NCBI GenBank assembly: GCA_022376515.1
Contig: WTXI01000433.1
Span: 1 to 26,225, forward strand
Direction of reading: 5' to 3'
Source: Lactifluus volemus
Lineage: Eukaryota; Basidiomycota; Agaricomycetes; Russulales; Russulaceae
Length of the DNA: 26,225 bases
Position 1 is the first letter of the stretch; every line of letters begins with the position of its first letter. Below, piece after piece: positions 1 through 9,119 of this stretch. Both the position numbers and the translations under genes were made by a program. Under the pieces are notes generated by a model. It did no database searches and was not told the origin of the DNA. It saw nothing but the letters and a program-made list of their open reading frames with translations.

Positions 1-564
1 AGGTTGGGAAAAGAGGGCTGAAGCGGTAGGTGTTACTGTAGCGGTAGCTGAGGCGATTTGGAAGGGGGGGAGTAGGGCATAGCCTGCAACTCCTTGCGCA
101 GCTGCATGAAAGGCTCGTGCTGCAAGAGATTGAATCGGTGAGGTGCTTGTGGAAGCAGGGGCTTTAGATTTGAATATAGTATTCAGGGCAAGGAGTTCCG
201 TGGGGGAGAGTGGGGCGTTTGGGTCGGGTACTGGTTCAGGTGTCGGTTGCTTAGCAAATATTTTTCTCATTTGCTCAAGCTGTTCGTCTGTAGGACTCTC
301 AGGTAAGAGGTCCAGGGCTACATTGTAGTTTGGTTCTTCGCCACTTCCAGAGTCAGCTGGAGTTGCTGGTTGTTTCACTTGTTCAATTGCTTGTTCAAGT
401 GAGATCATGGGAGTATGGGAGTGGGCGCGAAGTCTAGTCCCAGCGGCCTGCGCAAGGGCTTCGTCATCTTCGTTATCGCCTTGTATAGGACGATCTTGTT
501 CAGGAGATTCTTCGGCTAATGCGGTGAATCTACCATATGGACTGCCTCTAGAGCTGTCGGACAT
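1..564 (-). CDS. Gag N-terminal part of a Ty3/gypsy-family LTR retrotransposon, running off the left edge
   Basis: An uninterrupted 188-codon frame begins at the ATG at 564-562 and is still open at base 1. The product starts MSDSSRGSPYGRF and is acidic and Pro/Ser/Thr-rich, with a conserved core LLPESPTDEQLEQMRKIFAK. I see no zinc knuckle; in such elements it would lie further downstream, outside the window. The Gag assignment is inferred from position: the frame lies just inside an LTR (615-1831), after a short leader with a primer-binding-like site, on the same strand as a recognisable gypsy reverse transcriptase fragment (3566-4164). A broken copy of the same frame lies at 1832-2316. Gag would package element RNA into cytoplasmic particles. 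This is the least damaged of the LTR-element frames here, so its element is probably the youngest of the nest. Confidence 0.7.
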   Translation of the reverse strand, partial: MSDSSRGSPYGRFTALAEESPEQDRPIQGDNEDDEALAQAAGTRLRAHSHTPMISLEQAIEQVKQPATPADSGSGEEPNYNVALDLLPESPTDEQLEQMRKIFAKQPTPEPVPDPNAPLSPTELLALNTIFKSKAPASTSTSPIQSLAARAFHAAAQGVAGYALLPPFQIASATATVTPTASALFSQP

Positions 565-601
565 GGTTCGTTCGTTCGTTCGTTCACAAATGTGAGAGTA
601 G

Positions 602-614
602 AAGTCTCAGTTTG
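602..614 (-). promoter_or_regulatory. Putative primer-binding site, self-complementary to the element's own LTR
   Basis: On the minus strand the bases directly after the LTR end (TAACA at 619-615) read CAAACTGAGACTT. This does not start with TGG, which is expected when a tRNA 3'-CCA end is the primer. It is complementary, apart from one extra T, to AAGTCTCAGTTTTG on the minus strand at 908-895 inside the same LTR, a few bases downstream of the expected transcription start. The layout matches the self-primed Tf1/sushi group of gypsy elements. Function is inferred. Confidence 0.5.
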
Positions 615-1831
615 TGTTAAGGTTCCAAGTAGGACCTTTGTATGAAGTGTACGATCGTTCGTAAAGTCAAGAACTAGACTTGCAAGACGTGCAAGTCAAG
701 ATCAAAGGTTCGATAAAGATGAGACTTAGTAAACGACTAAGTCAAAGAGCGTTTCAGAGGTCAAGGGCTTTGGGCTTAGGGATAAGACCAAAGTGTCAAA
801 AAGTCGAAAGTCGTGATGTCAAGAGGGTTCTCTCAGGTCTGATGCTTCTAGGCAAGACAAGGTTCTAATAGATAGAAGGACTTGGATTGCGAAACAAAAC
901 TGAGACTTAAGGTCTCTAGGGCAGAAAGTATAGGGTTTATATACAAGAAGACGAGGCTATGTACACAGCCGTAAGGGCTGTGACCTTCGTACAGCTTTCA
1001 GGGTTTGAAACATGTTTCAGGAATCAGCATGTTAAGGTTCCAAGTGGGACCTTTGTACGAAGTGTACGATCGTTCGTGGAGTCAAGAACTAGACTTGCAA
1101 AACGTGCAAGTCAAGATCAAAGGTTCGATAAGGACGAGACTTAGTAAACGACTAAGTCAAGAGCGTTTCAGAGGTTGAGGGCTTTTGGGCTTAGGGATAA
1201 GACCAAAGTGTCAAGAAGTCGAAGAGCGTGATGTCAAGAGGGTTCTCTCAGGTCTGATGCTTCGAGGCAAGCAAGGTTCTAATAGATAGAAGACTTGGAT
1301 TGCGAAACAAAACTGAGACTTAAGGTCTCTAGGGCAGAAAGTACAGGGTTTATATACAAGAAGACGAGGCTATGTGCACAGCCATAGGGGCTGTGACCTT
1401 CGTACAGCTTTCAGGGTTTGAAACATGTTTCAGGAATCAGCGAGTCATCCTGTGCATGTGGCTGTTACTTGCGGCTGTACGGTGCTGTGTGAGGCTGTAT
1501 CGTGAGAGTAATAAGTAAGCGATCTGAAACAAAGCGATCGGCAGTCCGTTCACATAAGCAAAGAGTCAGCAGAAATGAATCATCAGTCCGAAAATGTATA
1601 GTATGAGTCAGCAAACACGTGTCAGTCCATAACACAGCAAGTCATCCTGTACATGTGGCTGTTGCTTGAGGCTGTACGGTGCTGTGTAAAGCTATGTCGT
1701 GAGAAAATAAGTAGGCGATCTGAAACAAAGCGATCGGCAGTCCATTCACATAAGCAAGGGAGTCAGCAGAAATGAGTCATCAGTCCGAAAATGTACAGTA
1801 TGAGTCAGCAAACACGTGTCAGTCCATAACA
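615..1831 (-). mobile_element. LTR 1 of a gypsy-family retrotransposon (outermost, youngest insertion)
   Basis: On the minus strand the LTR starts TGTTATGGACTGACACG (1831 downwards) and ends GGAACCTTAACA (to 615), so the ends form a short TGTTA...TAACA inverted repeat. It is about 1217 bp and unusually built: a segment of about 415 bp is present twice (starts at 615 and 1030), and a distal segment of about 190 bp is present twice (about 1450-1641 and 1642-1831). Each 415-bp unit carries a minus-strand TATATAAACCC box (one at 943-936) and a copy of the primer-complementary stretch (895-908 and 1308-1321). It is inserted into the gag frame of an older copy, which resumes at 1832. The left LTR partner lies outside the window. 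Confidence 0.7.
936..943 (-). promoter_or_regulatory. TATA box of LTR 1
   Basis: TATATAAA on the minus strand, followed by CCCT and a start-site-like region about 30 nt downstream (about 911-913). The self-complementary priming stretch (908-895) begins within a few nucleotides of that point. An equivalent box is present in the second 415-bp unit (about 1350) and in both units of LTR 2. Confidence 0.5.
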
Positions 1832-2316
1832 GTTGCTGAGGCGATTTGAAAAGGGGGAAGTAATGCCATTCCGCTTATTTCTCGTGCTGCTGAATGAAGG
1901 GTTCAGGCAGCAAAGGAGCGTAGAGGAGAAACTGGTGACGATTCGGGAGGTCGAGATTTGAATATGGTGTCAAGTTCGAGGAGTTCTTTGGCAGTGAGTG
2001 GAGTGTTTGGGTCAGGTTTGGGTTCGGGTGTTTTCTGCTTAGCAAATATTTTTCTCATTTGCTCAAGCTGTTCATCAGTAGGACTTTCTGGTAGAAGATC
2101 CATGGCTATGTTGTAATTCGGCTCTTCACCACTCTCAGAGCCAGATGGTGTTTCTGGCTATTGTCTTTGGGAGTGGGTGCAAAGTCTAGTCCCAGTGGCC
2201 TGCGCAAGGACTTCATTGTTTTCGTTATCGCCTTGTGTAGGGCAACTTTGTTCAGGAGATTCTTCAGCTAATGCAGAGAATCGGCCATATGGACTGCCTT
2301 GTGAGCTGTCTGTCAT
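1832..2316 (-). pseudogene. Broken gag start of a second, older copy of the same retrotransposon
   Basis: The frame starts MTDSSQGSPYGRF at the ATG at 2316-2314 and follows the intact gag at 564-1 closely. It is damaged: after the sequence matching RLRAHS it hits a stop near 2158 because a stretch of the intact copy is missing. It resumes as a recognisable MDLLPESPTDEQLEQMRKIF segment from 2103, then meets another in-frame stop near 1903. Its alignment to the intact copy ends abruptly at 1832, where LTR 1 begins, corresponding to about base 45 of the intact copy. This is therefore a decayed gag disrupted by insertion of a relative, not a natural end of the gene. Confidence 0.7.
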
Positions 2317-2354
2317 GGTTCGTTTCATTCGTTCGTTCACAAATGTGAGAGGAG

Positions 2355-2367
2355 AAGTCTCAGTTTG
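2355..2367 (-). promoter_or_regulatory. Putative self-complementary primer-binding site of the second element
   Basis: Same arrangement as at 602-614: minus-strand CAAACTGAGACTT directly follows the LTR end at 2368. Its complement, with one extra T, occurs inside LTR 2 at 2658-2645 and again at 3102-3089. Conservation in a second, diverged copy supports a real element feature. Confidence 0.5.
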
Positions 2368-3565
2368 TGTTAAGGTTCCAAGTGGGACCTTTGTACAAAG
2401 TGTACATTCGTTCGTGAAGTCAAGAACTAGACTTGCAAGATGTGCAAGTCAAGATCAAGGGTTCAATAAAGATGAGACTTAGTAAACGACTAAGTCAAGA
2501 GCGTTTCAGAGGTCAAGGACTTTGGGCTTAGGGATAAGACCAAAGTGTCAAGAAGTCGAAGAGCGTGATGTCAAGAGGGTTCTCTCAGGTCTGATGCTTC
2601 TAGGCAAGCAAGGTTCTAATAGATAGAAGACTTGGATTGCGAAACAAAACTGAGACTTAAGGTCTCTAGGGCAGAAAGTACAGGGTTTATATAGAAGAGA
2701 ACGAGGCTGTGTACACAGCTGTAGGGGCTGTGACCTTTGTACAGCTTTCAGGGTTTGAAACATGTTCCAGGAATCAGCAAGTCATCCTGTGCATGTGGCT
2801 GTTACTTGTGGCTGTTAAGGTTCCAAGTGGGACCTTTGTACGAAGTGTACGATCGTTCGTGAAGTTTAAGACTTGCAAGACGTGCAAGTCAAGATCAAAG
2901 GTTTCAATAAAGACAAGACTTAGTAAATGACTAAGTCAAAGAGCGTTTCAGAGGTCAAGGGCTTTGGGCTTAGGGATAAGACCAAAGTGTCAAGAAGTCG
3001 AAGAGCGTGATGTCAAGAGGGTTCTCTCAGGTCTGATGCTTCTAGGCAAGACAAGGTTCTAATAGATAGAAGGACTTGGATTGCGAAACAAAACTGAGAC
3101 TTAAGGTCTCTAGGGCAGAAAGTACAGGGTTTATATAGAGAAGAAACGAGGCTGTGAACACAGCCGTAGGGGCTGTGACATTTGTACAGCTTTCAGGGTT
3201 TGAAACATGTTCCAGGAATCAGCAAGTCATCCTGTGCATGTGGCTGTTACTTGCGGCTGTACGGTGCTGTGTGAGGCTGTACGTGAGAATAAGTAAGCGA
3301 TCTGAAACAAGGCGATCGGCAGTCCATCCACATAAGCAAGGGAGTCAGCAGAAATGAGTCAACAGTCCAAAAATGTATAGTATGAGTCAGCAAGCACGTG
3401 TTAGTCCATAACAGTGGCTGTACGGTGCTATGCGAGGCTGTATTGTGAGAGAAAGATAAGTAAGCGATCTGAAACAAAGCGATTGGCAGTCCATCCACAT
3501 AAGCAAAGAGTCACGAGTCTGAAAATGTATCGTATGAGTCAGCAAGCACGTGTTAGTCCATAACA
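2368..3565 (-). mobile_element. LTR 2 of a gypsy-family retrotransposon (middle insertion)
   Basis: About 1198 bp, with the same ends as LTR 1 (minus strand TGTTATGGAC... from 3565; ...GGAACCTTAACA to 2368). It also contains a tandem duplication of the segment carrying the TATA box and primer-complementary stretch (units start at 2368 and 2813, about 445 bp) and a duplicated distal segment (about 3230-3413 and 3414-3565). The junction between its large units differs from that in LTR 1. It interrupts the reverse transcriptase fragment that resumes at 3566, so the element it belongs to jumped into an older pol gene. Confidence 0.7.
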
Positions 3566-4164
3566 GATAAAGGCCAAAAGGCGTGATGAAAGCTGCCTTC
3601 CAGTGGTTCTCTGCTTTGATTCTGATGTTGTTGTACCCCCAGCGAATGTCGAGGGTCATGAAAAGCTGCTTTCCTTCAAGTTGTTCAAGGATGGTCTTGA
3701 TTCTGGGAAGGGGTAGATGTCAGGTATGGTCTATTCATTCACTTTGCGGTAATCCTGAACTGGGTGGAGCATGCCATCTTATTTTTTAACAAAGAAAAAG
3801 GGGGTGGCCCAAGGTGAGTCCCCCTTCTCAATGTAACCAAGTTGCTCATTCTCTTTGATCCACTTTCGTGTGGCCTCCATTCCCACAGGACTAAGGGGGT
3901 AGGTTTTGCTTTTGATTGCAGTGGGGGCACCTTCTTTCAGTTTAATCTCATGGTCATCCAGTTGCACTGGCAGAAAACGGTGGGAGAGTTCCTCAGAAAA
4001 GACCCTCCAGTGTTGCCTATATTCTGTCAGCAAGATGGCGTCTCCTTGGTGACGAGGGGCCTTAATCGCCCACTCAGTGGCCATGGACGTTTTGTTAAGT
4101 TTGGCAGGCAGTATTGGAGGACGTGGTTTGGAGATCTTTAAGATTCCATTCAGGTATTCAGGAG
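3566..4164 (-). pseudogene. Ty3/gypsy pol fragment: linker and start of the reverse transcriptase domain
   Basis: Read on the minus strand from 4164, the frame gives a linker (DAPEYLNGILKISKPRPP), then the RT N-terminal block typical of gypsy elements: EIKLKEGAP, KSKTYPLSPVGMEAT, GYIEKGDSPWATPFFFVKK, PVQDYRKVNE, and finally LDIRWGYNNIRI and KAAFITPFGLY, where it stops at LTR 2. The Asp of LDIRWGYN is the first catalytic Asp of RT; the second catalytic block (YxDD) is missing. Damage includes a stop right after FFFVKK (3779), a stop after VNE, and a one-base loss in the IYPLPRIK block that shifts the frame before MTLDIRW at 3659. It is the oldest layer of the nest and also lost its upstream continuity to the element at 4165-5806. 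Confidence 0.85.
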
Positions 4165-5806
4165 CATCAGGAAAACATCATATTTGCTTACGCTAATTAA
4201 TGGTGCTTACTTTGCTTAATGGTCTTAATTACGGTCTTCTGCTTAATAAAAAATTTCTGTTTTTTGGTTTAAGCACATCAAGCACATTAATCACATTAAT
4301 CCACACTCAGCACAACTAAGCAAATTTTATTATGACCAATAATGAAAATTAAGCAAACTTTAATCACACTAAGTAAACCAATAGTTTAAGCAAACTAAGA
4401 GAATTTTAAGAGGCTTTTAATCATGCTAAGCAAATTGAAGTATTTATGTAATTTAATTAAAGTCCGAAAAATATGCAAAGTCATGAAATTTTCACTAAGT
4501 CGTTCCCGTGCACCAACCACGTGCATCTTTGTTTGTTCTTATTTGCACGATGTTGATTTTCGTGCGTTTTCGTGCCAAGTCTTCTGTCCCTCCCTCCCCT
4601 CTGTCGTCGTCGCCCCCGTGTTGAGGACTCCGTTGTTGTCACCACAGCTGGCTCACCGTCTGGCACTGCCACACGTCTTGCCCTCTCTCCTTGCCGTCTC
4701 CGTGGCCTCTGTCACCACCGCTTGCCGCCTTGCGCTGCCACAGCCTCAGCGTCCCCGTGTTCTCTTTGCCACCGCATTTCCCCCCCCCCCTTTTTCCCCC
4801 GCGCAAACGCGTCTCAATGCTGCTTCCTCTGCCTCTGCCTCTGCCTCTGCCTCTGCCTCTGCCTCTGCCTCTGCCTCTGCCTCTGCCTCTGCCTCCACCG
4901 CGTCATCCTCTGCCTCCTGCGCCTGCGCCGTGTCCACGCCCTCGCCTCCGCATCGCTTCCTCCTGGAACCACTGGGCTGGGCTGTGAGGGGTCCACGGCG
5001 CACGCTGCCTGCGCCGCGCCTTCTGCACCACCTCTCCAGTATGTTGTACGCTACCTCGCCCCAACGCTTCCTGACCCTTTTTTTTTTGTTCGCCTTCACC
5101 TCTGCCTCCGCCTCCTCCTGTGGCGCCGCCTCCCCTGCCTGCACCACCCCTCCTGCGCCTTCTGCGCACTTCCGTCCCCTCCGCCGTCCCCGCACGCACT
5201 TCCGTCCCCTCTGCTGGACCCGCGCCTCCTCTGCTTCCCGCGCCTCCTCCGCTTCCCGCGCCTCCCGCGCTTTCTCCCGCGCCTTCTCCCGCGCCTCCTC
5301 TTGCCCCTCCCGCGGCATTTCCTGGGCTTCCCGCGCCCCGTGCCTCCTCCCTTGGCCCTCGCCTCCTCCCGCGCCTCCCGCGCCTCCGCCTCCGCCACCG
5401 CCTCCTCGTGGCCCTGCAGTCCCACCCCCCCAGGGCTGTTGCATCAAGGCCTGTAGATTACTAGTCTTAGATATTCATGTTGTAGTTTTACTCCAATATA
5501 TAATTTTGATGCCTATAAAATTGTGTGATTGAAAATTTCAAATTGTGATGAAAATTTCAAATTAGTTAAAAATGTGAAAGATGCTTAATGTTACTTAGAC
5601 CTTGCTTAATTAGCTTAATTAAGCAGAATGCGCTTAATTCAGCAAATGTGCTTAATTCAGCAACGGGGTGCGCTTACTGTGCTTAATCAAGGGTTGCTTA
5701 ACTTGTGCTTAGTTCTTCTTAATGCTTGCTTAACCTGCTTAATGATGACTTTAAGCACACTAATCACACTTTAAGCACATTAAGCAAAAACGATGTTTTC
5801 CTGATG
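4165..5806. mobile_element. 1.64-kb non-autonomous element with terminal inverted repeats, inserted in the gypsy pol
   Basis: A perfect 15-bp inverted repeat (CATCAGGAAAACATC at 4165-4179 and its complement at 5792-5806) bounds the segment, and similarity continues inward to about 26 bp (TTTGCTTA). About 250 bp inside each end is AT-rich and packed with TTAAGCA/TGCTTAA-type motifs. The middle (about 4540-5450) is very GC/CT-rich low-complexity DNA, open in several frames but with no protein I recognise; I take those frames as compositional. The gypsy pol frame is present on both sides, which supports insertion. AT flanks both ends and could be a 2-bp target duplication, but restoring the pol frame with it does not work cleanly. 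No transposase is visible. Superfamily not assigned. Confidence 0.6.
4826..4896 (+). repeat. Hexanucleotide microsatellite (CTCTGC)n
   Basis: About 12 near-perfect tandem copies of CTCTGC in the GC-rich core of the inverted-repeat element. In translation this gives Ala-Ser, Pro-Leu or Cys-Leu runs depending on frame, which explains the long spurious frames across 4423-5532 on both strands. Confidence 0.85.
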
Positions 5807-5891
5807 GAAAATAAGCAGCCCACTCCTTGAGCTCCGGGTGTTTATCTTCCAAGTCCTTCTTTTGCTCGTTGGTTAGTTTATCGTTCTCTAG
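5807..5891 (-). pseudogene. Upstream continuation of the split gypsy pol fragment
   Basis: The minus strand reads LENDKLTNEQKK..., then ...HPELKEWAAYFP up to 5807, in an open frame leading toward the linker DAPEYLNG on the other side of the inverted-repeat element. The acidic/Lys-rich linker composition fits the region between protease and RT of a gypsy polyprotein, though this piece alone has no diagnostic motif. A stop lies directly upstream, and at 5907 another TTAAGCA-rich sequence begins. Assignment rests mainly on its position. Confidence 0.5.
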
Positions 5892-5906
5892 TCACAGCTG
5901 AAGGTG

Positions 5907-6240
5907 CATCAGCAAAACTCAAGTTTACTTAATTTCTTCTTAATGTTACTTAAATTGACACTAAGGAAAATTAAGGAGATTTTCTTATTAAGCAGATCTG
6001 CTTAAAAAAGACGATTCCTTGTCTTATTTAAGTAGATTTAAGCACGATTTTCTTATTTTTTCCTTAATATGTGCTTAATTTGTTCAGATAGAATTGTACA
6101 GAAATACATTCAGCACAATTAAGCAGGTTTTAAGCAGGTTTTTAAGCAAATTTTAAGCAGGTTTCAAGTGGGTTTCAAGCACACACAGCGAAAATCAAGC
6201 AGTTTAAGGACAGCATAAAGGTCTGCATTCAAAGAGTATA
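5907..6240. mobile_element. Partial relative of the TTAAGCA-rich inverted-repeat element
   Basis: Starts CATCAGCAAAACTC, resembling the CATCAGGAAAACATC end of the 4165-5806 element, followed by TTACTTAAT and a dense run of TTAAGCA/TTTAAGCAGG motifs to about 6240. I could not find a matching inverted end on the right, so it is either truncated or its right end has diverged. The right limit is approximate. Confidence 0.4.
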
Positions 6241-6719
6241 TATAACAGATACTTAGCAATACATACAAGCCAACAACAAGTGCCCTCAACCCCACCCAGC
6301 TGTGGCCCCTCACCTCACTCGAGTGAGTTGTCCAAAGTCCAAAACGCTGATCCCCTCCCCCAACCCCTGAAACTCAGTTGTTGTTCCTATGAGAATGTGG
6401 GCACCGTGGAGCATGGAGAGGGATGTCACATCGGAGGCGGTGCCTGCACTGGCATTGGCCCCAGCGACTCTGGCTCGGGGGTGCATATGTCGATAGGGGC
6501 GGGTGAGAGCACTGTGCTGATGTGACCTGTCATGATGTCAGACTTGAGCCGCACACAAAAAAAAATTAGACCAGGCACCTGCAGTAGGACGACTCTGATC
6601 TGCTTTCGTTCTGTCCAGTGACATCGTCGGGCTGGTCAACAACGCTCCCTTGCATGGGGAGGAAAGTAAGAGAGCACACCTTAATCAAACTCCAAATGGT
6701 GGGAAAGAATGCGGGCCAG
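6241..6719. other. Unassigned spacer
   Basis: Holds a TATA-like GAGTATATATAACAG at about 6233-6247 on the plus strand and a modest open stretch (6280-6525) that has no ATG start and no similarity I recognise. No RNA gene or known domain seen. Confidence 0.4.
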
Positions 6720-8960
6720 TGGTACTGGCTAAATTAGTACAATATATACAGTAAAAGTACAAAAGTACTTTGAATTCAGCCCAGCAATTACTGATACTAC
6801 TTTCTACAGCACCTACTGATGTAGCTAGTTAATTATGACCAGTATGATCTGTTATAGCTAGTATACTTCTATATAGCTGGTGCCACTCATTTTTCCTGTC
6901 ACATTAACTAGACACAGCTAAACCAGCTTACTATTTAGTACACTTTAGTGCAGTTATAGCTACTATAAATTATAACCCATTAACTAGACACAGCAATATG
7001 TTTACTACTAGTTTACTTTAGTATGGCTATAGCTAATGCCAAACTTCCATGAGTTAATTAGATATAGCAACTGATTTACTACTAGTACACTTTAGTACAG
7101 TTATAGCTGCTACTAGTTTATACCACATTAACTAGACACAGCAACAAATTTACTACTAGTACACTTACATGCAGTTATAGCTGCTACAAATTTACATCAC
7201 ATTAACTAGATCACAGTAACTCAAGTTCTACTAGTACATGTACATACAGTTATAGCTGCTAGTAAATTGTGCCACATTAACTAGGTCACAGCAACAGAAC
7301 TTCTACTAGTACACTTATGTGCAGTTATAGCTGCCACTAATTTATACTACACTAACTAGACACAGCAACAAATTACTACTAGTACACTTACATACAGTTA
7401 TAGCTGCTAGTAAATTGTACCACATTAACTAGGTCATAGCAACAGATCTACTAATAGTACACTTATGTGCAGTTATAGCTGCCACTAATTTATACTACGT
7501 TAACTAGATTACAGTAACTCAAGTTCTACTAGTACACTTACATGCAGTTATAGCTGCTAGTAAATTATACCACATTAACTAGGTCACAGCAACAGATCTA
7601 CTACTAGTACACTTATGTGCAGTTATAGCTGCCACTAATTTATACTACATTAACTAGACACAGCAAAAATTACTACTAGTACACTTTAATACAGTTCTAG
7701 CTACCACTAATTTATACTACATTAACTAGATTACAGTAACTCAAGTTCTACTAGTACACTTACATGCAGTTATAGCTGCTAGTAAATTGTACCACATTAA
7801 CTAGGTCACAGCAACAGACCTACTACTAGTGCACTTATGTGCAGTTATAGCTACCACTAATTTATACTACATTAACTAGACATAGCAACAAATCACTACT
7901 AGTACACTTGCATACAGTTATAGCTGCTAGTAAATTGTGCCACATTAACTAGGTCATAGCAACAGATCTACTATCAGTACACTTACATGCAGTTATAGCT
8001 GCTAGTAAATTGTACCACATTAACTAGGTCACAGCAACAGATCTACTACTAGTACACTTATGTGCAGTGATAGCTGCTACAAAATTATGCCACATTAACT
8101 AGATTACACCAACAGATCTTCTACTAGTATACTTACACGCAGTTATAGCTACTACAAATTTACACCACATTAACTAGATTACAGTAACTAAAGTTCTACT
8201 AGTACACTTACATACAGTTATAACTGCTAGTAAATTGCACCACATGAACTAGGTCACAGCAACAGATCTACTACTAGTACACTTATGTGCAGTGATAGCT
8301 ACTACAAAATTATATCACATTAACTAGATTACAGCAACAGATTTACTATTAGTACACTTTAGTAGACTACATTGACTAAATTACAGTAACTGAATTTCTA
8401 CTAGTATACTTTAGTACAGTCCTAGCTGTCACTAGTTTATATCACATTTACTAGACACAGCAACAGATATACTACTAGTACACTTTAGTACAGTTATAGC
8501 CCCCTGGTAAATTGCACTACATTAACTAGATCACAGAGACCAAATGTCTATTAGTACACTTCAGTACAGTTATAGCTGCTACTAAAGTTTACCACATTAA
8601 CTAGGATGCAGCAACAGGTCTACTACTGGTTCACTTTAGTACAGCTATAGCCAGAGCTACAACTAAATTATTGTCAGTTAACTAGAACATAGTACTTGGT
8701 GTACTACTAGTATATATTATTATAGCTTTAGCTGCCACAGAGGTATAATGCATTAACTAGATACAGCAACTGATTTACTACTAGTACACTACTACACTTT
8801 GGTGTAGCTACAAGTACTGCACTAGTGAATTGTGATATGTTATAGTAACTAGATGGCAGTAACTAGTTTAACACAAGTTCATATTTACACAGCTATAGCT
8901 GCGACTAAACATGATGAGTTAACTAAAGGCAGCAACAAATTAGCTAAACATACTGTAATA
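6720..8960. repeat. AT-rich satellite array, about 74-bp unit, roughly 28-30 copies
   Basis: The block ACATTAACTAG recurs at about 7127, 7201, 7276, 7351 and 7424, and so on through the array, spaced 73-75 bp. Each unit has the order TTAACTAG - ACACAGCAACA - CTACTAGTACACTT - GCAGTTATAGCTGC - TAAATT. Several unit variants alternate (ending TAGTAAATTGTACC versus CACTAATTTATACT), and the variant CAGTAACTCAAGTTCTAC recurs at about 7210, 7511 and 7736, multiples of 75 bp apart, hinting at higher-order units. Copies at the left edge and beyond about 8350 are more diverged. There is no coding potential. Short palindromes (ACTAGT, TATAGCTATA-like) recur in each unit. Confidence 0.9.
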
Positions 8961-9119
8961 ATAAGCACTAAAATTGGTTATCCTTATGCATTGGTAACAT
9001 TGTAACTATAGTACAGCTTCTCAATTAATAGTATGAAGACATCTGTCCTGTAATAAAGCATAGTATTACTTTGTTCTCAACCTAGGTAAAGATGTATCAG
9101 TGTCACTGACTCACAGAAG

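Noticed and set aside
602..614. tRNA-primed PBS
   Set aside because: The site does not start with TGG, required for pairing with a tRNA CCA end, and it has a better complement inside the LTR.
680..3357. Small plus-strand frames inside the LTRs and minus-strand ones around 3247-3659
   Set aside because: They recur only because the LTR units are repeated, and show no conserved protein. The segment MTLDIRWGYNN is real RT, but what follows it in that frame is LTR sequence.
4423..5532. Long overlapping open frames on both strands (up to 369 codons)
   Set aside because: They come from GC/CT-rich low-complexity DNA and a CTCTGC repeat; products are Ala/Ser/Pro/Leu or Glu/Arg/Gly runs without domains, and several frames are open at once.
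6720..8960. CRISPR-like array
   Set aside because: Whole units of about 74 bp repeat and diverge together; there are no constant repeats separated by unique spacers, and the setting is eukaryotic.
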